This document shows, piece by piece, positions 1-8,387 of a DNA stretch of 47,387 nucleotides. How positions within the stretch are numbered: position 1 is the stretch's first letter; every line of letters begins with the position of its first letter. This DNA comes from an uncultured Rhodoblastus sp. GTDB lineage: Bacteria > Pseudomonadota > Alphaproteobacteria > Rhizobiales > Beijerinckiaceae. Location: the NCBI RefSeq assembly GCF_903903185.1, contig NZ_CAIUXT010000244.1:1-47387 (forward strand), read 5' to 3'. The notes under the pieces were generated by a model. It was given only the letters and a program-made list of their open reading frames with translations. It had not been told where the DNA came from and searched no databases. The translations under genes were made by a program, and so were the position numbers.

Positions 1-469
1 CCAGTACCGGAAAGCCGATCTCCCCGGCGACGCGCAGGGCTTCCTCGTCTTCGGTAATGGCGCCTTCCGATCCTGGAACGCAAGGGATTCCCAGCGCGCG
101 GGCGGTGCGCTTGGCCTCGATCTTGTCGCCCATGATGCGGATATGCTCGGCGCTCGGGCCGATGAAGGCGATGTCGTGATCGTGCAGGATTTCGGCGAAC
201 CTGGCGTTTTCCGACAGAAAACCATAGCCCGGGTGGATGGCGTCGGCGCCGGTGATTTCGCAGGCGGCGAGCAGGGCCGGGATGTTGAGATAGGAATCCT
301 TGGCCGGCGCCGGCCCAATGCAAACCGATTCGTCGGCCAGCTTGACATGCATCGCGTCGGCGTCGACCGTCGAATGGACGGCGACGGTCGCGATGCCAAG
401 CTCCTTGGCCGCGCGCAATATGCGGAGGGCGATTTCGCCCCGATTGGCGATCAGGATTTTCTCGAACAT
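1..469 (-). CDS. accC: Biotin carboxylase, N-terminal part (cut by window edge)
   Basis: Biotin carboxylase subunit of acetyl-CoA carboxylase: carboxylates the biotin on AccB with ATP and bicarbonate, the first step of fatty acid synthesis in the cytoplasm. Reading leftward from ATG 469 the protein begins [18 protein letters not shown], the standard start of the family, and contains [15 protein letters not shown] and [14 protein letters not shown] of the N-terminal biotin-carboxylase domain. About 156 residues are present; the ATP-grasp domain and the C-terminus lie outside the window. It follows accB by 105 bp on the same strand, the usual accBC operon. The ATG is preceded by GAGAAAATGG, a weak ribosome site. 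Identification is secure; propionyl-CoA or pyruvate carboxylases share this domain, but adjacency to accB argues for AccC. Confidence 0.95.
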   Translation of the reverse strand, partial: MFEKILIANRGEIALRILRAAKELGIATVAVHSTVDADAMHVKLADESVCIGPAPAKDSYLNIPALLAACEITGADAIHPGYGFLSENARFAEILHDHDIAFIGPSAEHIRIMGDKIEAKRTARALGIPCVPGSEGAITEDEEALRVAGEIGFPVL

Positions 470-574
470 CCATTTTCTCGTTGTTACATTGATCGCGCCG
501 CATCAGGGACCCGTGAATCCCTCGCGAATCCCTCGCGCCAGCCCGACGTCGCATTCGCTTCCGGCCCGGCGACC

Positions 575-1117
575 TCAGGCGATCACCAGCAGCGGCTGGC
601 CATATTCGACGGGCTGGCCGTCTTCGACCAATATGGCGGAAACCGCGCCGCTCTTGTGGGCGACAATATCGTTGAAGGTCTTCATGGCCTCGACCAGCAG
701 GACTTTCTGGCCGGCGGTCACATGGCTTCCGAGATCGATGAAAGCCTTGGCGTCGGGGCTCGGACGCAGATAGACCGTGCCGACCATCGGCGACTTGAGC
801 AGGTCGGCGGCGGCATGGGCGTCGGCCGGCGTCTCGGCTGTCGCCGTTCCGGGCGCGGCGGCGCCGGCGGGCGCGGCGGCGTAGGCGGGGACGAAATTTG
901 TCGCGAAATGCGGAGAGGGCGCAAGAAAAGCGTTCTGCCGCGCCACGCGGATGCGCAAATCGCCTTTTTCCACCTCGATCTCGGTGAGATCGCTTGCGCT
1001 GAGCAGATTGGCGATTTCCCGCACCAGTCTGGGGTCTATTTTCCCGGATTGGCTTGCAACGGGCGGCTTTTCCTTGCCGGCGGAGGGTTTTGGAATGGAG
1101 GAGCTGGTTTTGCTCAT
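575..1117 (-). CDS. accB: Biotin carboxyl carrier protein of acetyl-CoA carboxylase
   Basis: Carries the biotin that shuttles CO2 between AccC and the carboxyltransferase. The 180-residue protein starts [12 protein letters not shown]; this ATG (1117) is preferred over one 72 bp upstream because AGGAAGG sits just before it and the upstream extension is Ser/Arg-rich and unlike the family. Residues about 20-60 hold the conserved N-terminal part ([20 protein letters not shown]). An Ala/Pro-rich linker follows. The C-terminal biotinyl domain has the motif [10 protein letters not shown] with the biotinylated lysine at 146, then [20 protein letters not shown], very close to E. coli AccB. The gene is divergent from tatA across a 353 bp gap; accC is downstream. 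In many relatives aroQ precedes accB; here it does not. Confidence 0.95.
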   Translation of the reverse strand: MSKTSSSIPKPSAGKEKPPVASQSGKIDPRLVREIANLLSASDLTEIEVEKGDLRIRVARQNAFLAPSPHFATNFVPAYAAAPAGAAAPGTATAETPADAHAAADLLKSPMVGTVYLRPSPDAKAFIDLGSHVTAGQKVLLVEAMKTFNDIVAHKSGAVSAILVEDGQPVEYGQPLLVIA

Positions 1118-1470
1118 TCTTTGTTGCGGCCTTCCTGAGCTTTGGCTCGATCGGCCCGAAGGCGCCGGCACACGGAATCGGCGGCCCATCCGGAATCAAG
1201 CAGCCCAGCGTATAGACTTTTTAAGCAGGCTTTGAAAGCGTCAAGAAAGTCCCGCGCGCGCAAGCATGGCGCGCCGCCTTGTTTTTGCGGCTTTGGCGCA
1301 CTAAATCCTTCTCCGATTTGGCTGAATCGGAGAAGGATTTAGCCTCTTTGTATGTGCAGCTTTTTGTGCGAAAACCGGTCTCCACTTGACCGCGCGCCGC
1401 TCTAGTTTGCGGTCTCAAGCGCCCGACGCCGCGATGCGCGGCGGTTTACGCCAATTCGGAGGTTATTGTC
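1118..1470. other. Divergent intergenic region accB/tatA with palindromes
   Basis: This 353 bp gap must hold the promoters of accB (leftward) and tatA (rightward). I see no convincing gene in it. It holds the perfect hairpin listed separately at 1301-1342. Next to this, around 1367-1404, is a stretch containing GAAAACCGGTCTCCACTT, which resembles the short extragenic palindrome family (GAAAACCGGTTCCCACTT type) found in very many copies in Rhizobiales chromosomes. I could not assign -35/-10 boxes with confidence. Confidence 0.6.
1301..1342. repeat. Perfect 18-bp inverted repeat
   Basis: Left arm CTAAATCCTTCTCCGATT (1301-1318), loop TGGCTG, right arm the exact reverse complement (1325-1342). 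There is no T-run after either arm and it lies upstream of both flanking genes, so it is more likely an extragenic palindrome than a terminator. It is followed within 60 bp by a sequence like the Rhizobiales palindromic elements. Confidence 0.85.
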
Positions 1471-1713
1471 ATGGGCGGTCTTTCGTTGCCCCATCTGTTG
1501 CTCCTCGGAGTCGTCGTGCTGATTCTTTTCGGCGGCAAGGGCAAGATTTCCGAAATCATGGGCGATGTCGCCAAGGGCATCAAATCCTTCAAGAAGGGCC
1601 TGTCCGACGACGACGCGAAGGCGCCGACGCCGCCGGGCGAGCCCGCGCGCACCATCGAGCTTCAGGCCCCGACGTCGGTCGAGCCTTCGCGCGACCAGCA
1701 CAAGGTCGGCTGA
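1471..1713 (+). CDS. tatA: Twin-arginine translocase subunit TatA
   Basis: Pore-forming subunit of the Tat system, which exports folded proteins across the inner membrane. The 80-residue protein has one N-terminal membrane helix ([17 protein letters not shown], about 6-22), the hinge after FGG, then the amphipathic helix ([19 protein letters not shown]) and a polar tail; [13 protein letters not shown] is the TatA signature. ATG 1471 follows a good ribosome site (GGAGG). TatB starts 50 bp downstream and TatC overlaps TatB, giving a tatABC operon. The short length and the FGG-GK transition separate it from TatB. Confidence 0.96.
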   Translation: MGGLSLPHLLLLGVVVLILFGGKGKISEIMGDVAKGIKSFKKGLSDDDAKAPTPPGEPARTIELQAPTSVEPSRDQHKVG

Positions 1714-1763
1714 ACGAGCCTGCGCGCGATTTGAGGCGGTAAAGGGGTGGTAAAGGGTTTCTC

Positions 1764-2168
1764 ATGTTCGACTTCGATATAGGCAAACTGCTGCTGATCG
1801 GCGTCGTGGCCCTGATTTTCATTCCGCCCAAGGACCTGCCGGAAACCCTGCGCCAGCTGGGCCGGCTGGTCGGCAAGGCGCGCCGCCTCGCCGGCGAATT
1901 CCAGAGCCAGTTCAACGAGGCGATTCGCGACGCCGAACTCGACGATCTCAAGAACGAGTTCCGCCATTTGAAAGACCAGGCCTCTGCCGAAATGGCCCTG
2001 AAGGAATTTTCCCAGATGGTCGAAACGGCGACGGTTCCCGAACCCGCCGCCACGGCCGTCGAGAGCCCCCGGGCCCCGCCGGAGGCTGAATCGGCTGTTC
2101 CGCCGGCGACTGAAGCCGCGCCGGAACCCGCGCCCGTTCCCCCCGTCGCCGCCGGAAGCCATTCATGA
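1764..2168 (+). CDS. tatB: Twin-arginine translocase subunit TatB
   Basis: TatB joins TatC in the receptor that binds twin-arginine signal peptides. The 134-residue protein begins MFDFDIGKLLLIGVVALIFI, a single membrane helix, then PPKDLPETLRQLGRLVGKAR, the TatB-type hinge and amphipathic helix (PKDLP rather than the TatA GG). The C-terminal 50 residues are Pro/Ala/Glu-rich and probably disordered. Its TGA stop overlaps the ATG of tatC (ATGA), so translation is likely coupled. Confidence 0.96.
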   Translation: MFDFDIGKLLLIGVVALIFIPPKDLPETLRQLGRLVGKARRLAGEFQSQFNEAIRDAELDDLKNEFRHLKDQASAEMALKEFSQMVETATVPEPAATAVESPRAPPEAESAVPPATEAAPEPAPVPPVAAGSHS

Positions 2169-2938
2169 CCCAGGCGGATATCGACGCCACCAAGGCGCCG
2201 CTGATCGATCACCTGATCGAATTGCGCGCCCGGCTGATCAAGGCGCTGATCGCCTTTCTGGTCGCCTTCGTCTTCTGTTTCTATTTCTCGCACCAGATCT
2301 ACAACATCCTGCTCGGCCCCTATGTCTCGGTGGTCGGGGTGGAGAACGCCAAGCTGATCGCCACGCATTTTCTCGAACAATTTTTCACCCAGCTCAAATT
2401 GTCGATGTTCGGCGCGGGTTTTATCGCCTTTCCGATCATCGCCGCGCAGCTCTATAAATTCGTCGCCCCCGGCCTCTACCAGAACGAGCGCCGCGCCTTC
2501 GCGCCCTACCTCGTCGCCACGCCCTTGTTTTTCTTTCTCGGCGCGCTCCTGGTCTATTTCGCGGTCATGCCCTTCTTGATCAAATTCTCCGTCAGTTTCC
2601 AGCAGATCGACGTCAAGGGCGAACCGACCATCGCGCTTCTTCCCAAGGTCTCGGAATATTTGTCGTTGATCATGACTTTGGTCTTCGCCTTCGGCATCGC
2701 CTTCCAGCTGCCGGTGATCCTGACCCTGCTCGGCCACATCGGCGTCATCGACCAGGCGTTTTTGCGCGAAAAGCGTCGCTATGCGATTGTGCTGATTACT
2801 GTGGTCGCGGCGATTTTGACGCCGCCCGACCTGATTTCGATGTGCGCCCTTGTCGTTCCGATGCTGCTTCTTTACGAAGGTGCGGTTTTCGCGGTGGGGA
2901 TCATCGAGCGCCGCCGAGCCGCGAAGCCCGACGCAAAT

Positions 2939-2944
<6 letters not shown>
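2165..2944 (+). CDS. tatC: Sec-independent protein translocase subunit TatC
   Basis: The polytopic core of the Tat receptor. The 259-residue protein has the family's cytoplasmic N-terminus (IDHLIELRARLIKALIAFL; the HL-ELR motif contacts the twin-arginine), six predicted membrane helices, and the typical segment FVAPGLYQNERRAFAPYL in the second cytoplasmic loop region. PKVSEYLSLIMTLVFAFGIAFQLP is the conserved helix 4 region. ATG 2165 overlaps the tatB stop. The stop codon itself lies in the left arm of an imperfect inverted repeat (2939-3047) that fills most of the gap to serS. Confidence 0.97.
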
Positions 2945-4509
<1,565 letters not shown>

Positions 4510-4523
4510 GCGACACCGGTGCC

Positions 4524-4734
4524 TTCCCTTCTCCCCTTGCGGGAGAAAGTGGCGACATAGGGCGTCGAAAGACGCCCGTCTTTCGACGGGCTATGGCGCC
4601 GGATGAGGGGGCGATTCCGCGTAACGCGCGATTCAGACGAGGGCCGCCCATTCCCATTGTGAGCGTTTTCGCGGCCACCCCCTCATCCGTCTCGCCTTCG
4701 GCGAGCCACCTTCTCCCGCGAGGGGAGAAGGGAA
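4524..4734. repeat. RIME-like intergenic mosaic element, 211 bp
   Basis: The outer 30-nt arms (4524-4553 and 4705-4734) are reverse complements at 28 of 30 positions and carry CTTCTCCCC and GGGAGAA blocks. An inner pair, GGATGAGGGGG at 4601-4611 and CCCCCTCATCC at 4678-4688, is perfectly complementary, and a third hairpin (GTCGAAAGACG at 4564-4574, its complement at 4577-4587) lies inside. This nested architecture and the CCCCTCATCC...CTTCTCCC wording match the Rhizobium-specific intergenic mosaic elements (RIME). It fills the 304 bp between serS and surE, which otherwise contains no gene. Confidence 0.8.
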
Positions 4735-4813
4735 ACACCGCATTTGCGTCATTCCTCCAGCGGCCTATAAGACGCCTCGAAACGGATCCATCGAATCGGG
4801 CGGCTGGCGACGA

Positions 4814-5566
4814 ATGCGCATTCTGATCACCAATGACGACGGCATTCACGCCACCGGCCTCAAGGTGCTGGAGCGCATCGCCGCAAAGCTTTCCGACGAT
4901 GTGTTCGTCGTCGCGCCGGAATCCGACCAGTCGGGCGTCGCCCATTCGCTGTCGCTCGCCGATCCGCTCCGCTTGCGCAAGATTTCCGAGCGCCATTTTG
5001 CGGTCAAGGGCACGCCGACCGACTGCATCATCATGGGCGTGCGCAAATTGATGATCGACAATCCGCCCGATCTGATCCTGTCCGGGGTCAACAAGGGCCA
5101 GAACGTCGCCGAGGACGTCACCTATTCCGGCACCATCGCCGGGGCGATGGAGGGCACCTTGCTCGGCTTTCCGTCGCTGGCGCTGTCGCAATGCTATTCG
5201 CCGGAAGGCGTTTTCTGGGACTGTTGCGAGACCCATGCGCCGGGCCTGATCGCGCGATTGATGGAAAAGGGCCTGCCGCCCGGCGTCTTGATGAATCTCA
5301 ATTTTCCGGCCTGTCCCGCCGGCGCGGTCGCCGGGACCCTGTTGACGCGGCAGGGGCGGCGCGACGCCGAACTGATGAAGATCGAATCCCGGTTCGACGG
5401 ACGCGGCAATCCCTATTACTGGATCGCCTTCGAGCGGCCGGATTTCATCGCCGGCGCCGGCACGGATCTCGAAGCCGTGGCGCGCAAGCGGATTTCGGTG
5501 ACGCCCTTGCGCCTCGACCTGACCGACGATCCGGCGCTAAAGCATTTCGCCGAAATGTTCGGCTGA
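4814..5566 (+). CDS. surE: 5'/3'-nucleotidase SurE
   Basis: Metal-dependent phosphatase acting on nucleoside monophosphates, linked to stationary-phase survival. The 250-residue protein starts [16 protein letters not shown] with the metal ligands D8 and D9. The other ligands are visible: S40 in [12 protein letters not shown] and N93 in [18 protein letters not shown]. Length is normal for the family. It lies 8 bp before pcm, and an NlpD-like gene follows, the same surE-pcm-nlpD order as in E. coli. Confidence 0.96.
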   Translation: MRILITNDDGIHATGLKVLERIAAKLSDDVFVVAPESDQSGVAHSLSLADPLRLRKISERHFAVKGTPTDCIIMGVRKLMIDNPPDLILSGVNKGQNVAEDVTYSGTIAGAMEGTLLGFPSLALSQCYSPEGVFWDCCETHAPGLIARLMEKGLPPGVLMNLNFPACPAGAVAGTLLTRQGRRDAELMKIESRFDGRGNPYYWIAFERPDFIAGAGTDLEAVARKRISVTPLRLDLTDDPALKHFAEMFG

Positions 5567-5574
5567 GAGCGGCG

Positions 5575-6252
5575 ATGGCGCCCTCCGCCGCTCCGCCCGA
5601 CGCGCGCGCGCAGGCCAAGGCGCAGCTGATGCTGCGGCTGCGCGCGAAAGGCCTGCGCGATCTGGCCTTGCTGCGGGCGCTGGAAAACACGCCGCGTGAA
5701 GATTTCGTCGAACCGGCTTTCGCTGAAATGGCTTTGCGCGACGTCGCGCTGCCGTTGCCCTGCGGCCAGACCATGGAGCCGCCGTCGCTGCTCGCGCATA
5801 TGCTGAGCCTGCTGGCGCCGCGCCCGCCGCACCGCATTCTCGAAATCGGCGCCGGCTCGGGTTATTCGGCAGGCGTATTGTCGCTGCTCGGACGCGAAGT
5901 GGTCGCCGTCGAATGTTTTCTGGTTCTCGCCGAGGCGGCGCGCGCCCGGCTCGAAAATCTGGGGGTCCGCAATGTCCATGTGCTTTGGGCCGACGGTCTC
6001 GACCTGTCGCCGAGCCTTGGAACATTCGACCGCATTCTGGTCCATGGCGCGCTGAACGAACCGCCGCACCGGCTGATCGGCGTTTTGCGCGACGGGGGCG
6101 TTCTGGTGGCGCCGCGCAAGGGCGAGGGCGCGGCGCAGGGCCAGCTGTTTCGATTCCGCCGCCAGGGCGAACAGATCGAGGCCGAAGCCCTTGGGCCGGT
6201 TCGCGCGCAAAACCTGGCTCATGGCCTGTTCGGCGGCAATCGAGGCAAATAA
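5575..6252 (+). CDS. pcm: Protein-L-isoaspartate O-methyltransferase
   Basis: Repairs isoaspartyl residues in damaged proteins using S-adenosylmethionine. The 225-residue protein has the SAM-binding motif ILEIGAGSGYSAGVLSLLG and the family segment LPCGQTMEPPSLLAHML (normally PIGHGQTISQP). ATG 5575 begins 8 bp after the surE stop; the reading frame extends upstream inside surE, but that part is an alternate-frame translation and is excluded. The C-terminal part is diverged from the E. coli enzyme; it belongs to the shorter alphaproteobacterial form. Confidence 0.93.
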   Translation: MAPSAAPPDARAQAKAQLMLRLRAKGLRDLALLRALENTPREDFVEPAFAEMALRDVALPLPCGQTMEPPSLLAHMLSLLAPRPPHRILEIGAGSGYSAGVLSLLGREVVAVECFLVLAEAARARLENLGVRNVHVLWADGLDLSPSLGTFDRILVHGALNEPPHRLIGVLRDGGVLVAPRKGEGAAQGQLFRFRRQGEQIEAEALGPVRAQNLAHGLFGGNRGK

Positions 6253-6358
6253 ACCGTTAATAAAAAATCATTCGCTGAATTTTCGTTCATCTTAAACGCT
6301 CCTTTAACCGACTTCCTCTTTAATCGGTTCTGTTGGTTCAGTGTGGGTAGGATGCGTG

Positions 6359-7897
6359 ATGAGCAAGACGCTGGGGAAGTCCGGAAAACCCGTTAGGTTG
6401 GCGGTGATCGGCGTGGCGACGATAATGCTCGGCGGCTGCGCGGATACGGGACGCATGGGCGATCCCTTCGCCGATCCGTTTCAGAAAACCTCCAGTCTCG
6501 ATCGCAGCCCGACTGGAACCACGGTCCGGCCGCCGCAGCCGCAGCAGCCGCAATTGCAGCAGCAGGCCTCCAATTTCTTCGCCGACGCGTTCAAGCCCTT
6601 CGACGACCATTCCGCCAGCCCTCCCGCGGCGCCGGTCGTCAGCCCGCCGCCGCTCGCGCCGCCTGCCGCGCCGATCGACCGCCAGCCTCTGGCGGCGCCG
6701 CCCGCAGCCGCGGCCGCGGCCGTCGCGGCGCCCGCTGTCGCCTTGCGTCCGAGCCTTCCGGTGGCGCCTGCGGCTTCGGCCCTGCAAGCCGCTCCCGGTG
6801 GAGTCGGCGGCTGGAGCGCCCAGGGCGGCACGCCGGTGGTGGTCGCCCAGGGTGAAAACGCCGAGACCATCGCCCAGCGCTTTGGCGTGCCGACGGCGAC
6901 CTTGCTGAGCCTCAATGGCTATGCCAACCGCGCCCAGGTTCAGCCCGGCGCGCGGCTGGTGATACCAGTCTATCACGCCAATGGCGCGCGGGTTGCCGCC
7001 TCTCCGGCCGCCGCGCCGCAGGCGCCGGCAAAATTGGCGAAGGCGGAGCCGGCGATCCGGCCCGATCCGGCGACCGCTCTGGCCGAAAAACGCGCCAAGA
7101 TCGCGGCGGCCAAGGCGGATGAAGCCTCGCGTAAATTGGCCGAGGCGCAGACCGCCAAGGTCAACGCCGCCAAGGCCGGCGCCGCCAATGCCGCCAAGGC
7201 CGGCGCGCCGGTCCTGAAGGCGGAAGCCGCCAAAGCCGAAAAAGCCGAAAAAGCAAAGCTGCAGGAAGCCAAAGCCGCCGCCGACGCCGCGAAACTTGCG
7301 CAAGCGAAAGCCGAGCAGGCCAAAACCGCGCAGCTGAAATCCGCGCAGGCCGAGAAAAAACAACTCGCGGGCGCCACGCCGGTCGCGCCGGTTTCGGCGA
7401 CCATCGCTGCGTCCCAGCCGGTGGCGAGCAAATTCGAAAAGGCGCCGGCCGTCGCTGCGTCCGCCGTCGATACCTCGTCCACGGCCAGCCTGCCGTCAGC
7501 CTCCGGCGGCGCGTCGAGCGATTCCGCCAATCCCGAATTCCGCTGGCCGGCGCGCGGCCGGGTGATTCAGGCTTTCGGGGCGGGCGGCAATGACGGCATC
7601 AATATCGCCGTGCCGGAAGGCACGCAGGTCAAGGCCTCGGAAGGCGGCGTCGTCGCCTATGCCGGCAGCGAATTGAAGGGCTATGGCAATCTCGTGCTGA
7701 TCCGCCATCCCAATGGCTTCGTCTCGGCCTACGCCAATAATGGATCGCTGAACGTCAAGCGCGGCGAGACCGTAAAGCGCGGCCAGACCATCGCCCTGTC
7801 CGGGCAGAGCGGCAATGTCGCCTCGCCGCAATTGCACTTCGAACTCCGCAAAGGTTCGAAACCAGTCGATCCTTCGACCTATCTGGCGGGACTCTAA
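6359..7897 (+). CDS. nlpD: NlpD-like lipoprotein: LysM plus degenerate LytM (M23) domain
   Basis: Outer-membrane lipoprotein likely to activate a cell-wall amidase at the division site. Starting at ATG 6359 the signal peptide ends IMLGGC, making C27 the lipidated cysteine; a GTG 18 bp upstream is also in frame. Gln/Pro/Ala-rich stretches flank a LysM domain (about 155-205, VVVAQGENAETIAQRFGVP). A Lys/Ala-rich helical region spans about 225-340. The C-terminal LytM domain begins near FRWPARGRVIQAFGAGG. The zinc-ligand positions are altered: NDGINIA where active enzymes have H..GID, YANNG for YAH, and QLHFEL for HLHF. E. coli NlpD is degenerate at the first and last of these too (NKGIDIA, RLHFEI), which supports an activator rather than a peptidase. 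It follows surE-pcm as in E. coli, after a 106 bp AT-rich gap. Confidence 0.88.
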   Translation: MSKTLGKSGKPVRLAVIGVATIMLGGCADTGRMGDPFADPFQKTSSLDRSPTGTTVRPPQPQQPQLQQQASNFFADAFKPFDDHSASPPAAPVVSPPPLAPPAAPIDRQPLAAPPAAAAAAVAAPAVALRPSLPVAPAASALQAAPGGVGGWSAQGGTPVVVAQGENAETIAQRFGVPTATLLSLNGYANRAQVQPGARLVIPVYHANGARVAASPAAAPQAPAKLAKAEPAIRPDPATALAEKRAKIAAAKADEASRKLAEAQTAKVNAAKAGAANAAKAGAPVLKAEAAKAEKAEKAKLQEAKAAADAAKLAQAKAEQAKTAQLKSAQAEKKQLAGATPVAPVSATIAASQPVASKFEKAPAVAASAVDTSSTASLPSASGGASSDSANPEFRWPARGRVIQAFGAGGNDGINIAVPEGTQVKASEGGVVAYAGSELKGYGNLVLIRHPNGFVSAYANNGSLNVKRGETVKRGQTIALSGQSGNVASPQLHFELRKGSKPVDPSTYLAGL

Positions 7898-7905
7898 TAC
7901 CCATT

Positions 7906-7937
7906 CTCCTTAATCGCGACTCGTCGCGATTAAGGAG
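7906..7937. repeat. Perfect 14-bp inverted repeat
   Basis: CTCCTTAATCGCGA, loop CTCG, then the exact reverse complement. It begins 8 bp after the nlpD stop. No T-run follows, so it may act as an mRNA 3' stabilising hairpin rather than a classic terminator. Confidence 0.8.
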
Positions 7938-7978
7938 GTTCCTCGCATAAGCTCGGCGTCGCATTTCGCTCCTAGCCC

Positions 7979-8006
7979 GGCCTCGGAAGTCACGACTTCC
8001 GAGGCC
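7979..8006. repeat. Perfect 12-bp inverted repeat with GGAAGTCACGACTTC core
   Basis: GGCCTCGGAAGT (7979-7990), loop CACG, ACTTCCGAGGCC (7995-8006). The same core CTCGGAAGTCACGACTTC recurs at 33424-33457 before another pair of genes, suggesting a dispersed repeat family. Confidence 0.8.
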
Positions 8007-8092
8007 GCATATAAGCTCCACGACGCTTAATTGACATCGCGCGCTAAGCCAACACTTTCCTTGCAGCCGCGAGACACGGCCGGGAAAGCAAC

Positions 8093-8129
8093 GGGGCGGC
8101 AGGGTCACAAGAAGGGCCCTTGCCGCCCC
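8093..8129. terminator. Hairpin between nlpD and ybdD, possible terminator
   Basis: GGGGCGGCA (8093-8101) pairs with TGCCGCCCC (8121-8129). Rightward it is followed by GATTCATTTTT, so it may terminate rightward transcripts; the T content leftward is poor. It lies 27 bp from the end of ybdD. Confidence 0.45.
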
Positions 8130-8156
8130 GATTCATTTTTGCAAAGCGCACGATCT

Positions 8157-8387
8157 TCAACAGCAGCGAAAGCCGCCGGTGTCGGTCCCGCCGCCGAAGC
8201 GGCGGTCCTCGCGGTTGCGGAAAAATTCCGTCCGGGTCATCGGGATCAGATCCGGATGGAGCTTTGCGCTATGGGCGACATAATTTTCGTAATCGGGCTG
8301 GCCGACCATCAGCCGCGCCGTCTGGCGCAGCCGGCGGCCGAATTCGCCGAAGCTAAGCCTTGGAGGGCTGCAATCCTGGCAGGTCAT
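8157..8387 (-). CDS. ybdD: YbdD/YjiX-family small protein (DUF466), CstA partner
   Basis: A 76-residue protein of the YbdD/YjiX family, which is encoded next to CstA-type pyruvate/peptide transporters and needed for their activity. The conserved pattern is clear: ARLMVGQPDYENYVAHSAKLHPD, then PMTRTEFFRNREDRRFGG and a terminal CC. Its ATG at 8387 lies inside the end of cstA, giving a 35 bp overlap. The first dozen residues (MTCQDCSPPRLS) go beyond the E. coli N-terminus, so the exact start is less sure. Confidence 0.88.
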   Translation of the reverse strand: MTCQDCSPPRLSFGEFGRRLRQTARLMVGQPDYENYVAHSAKLHPDLIPMTRTEFFRNREDRRFGGGTDTGGFRCC

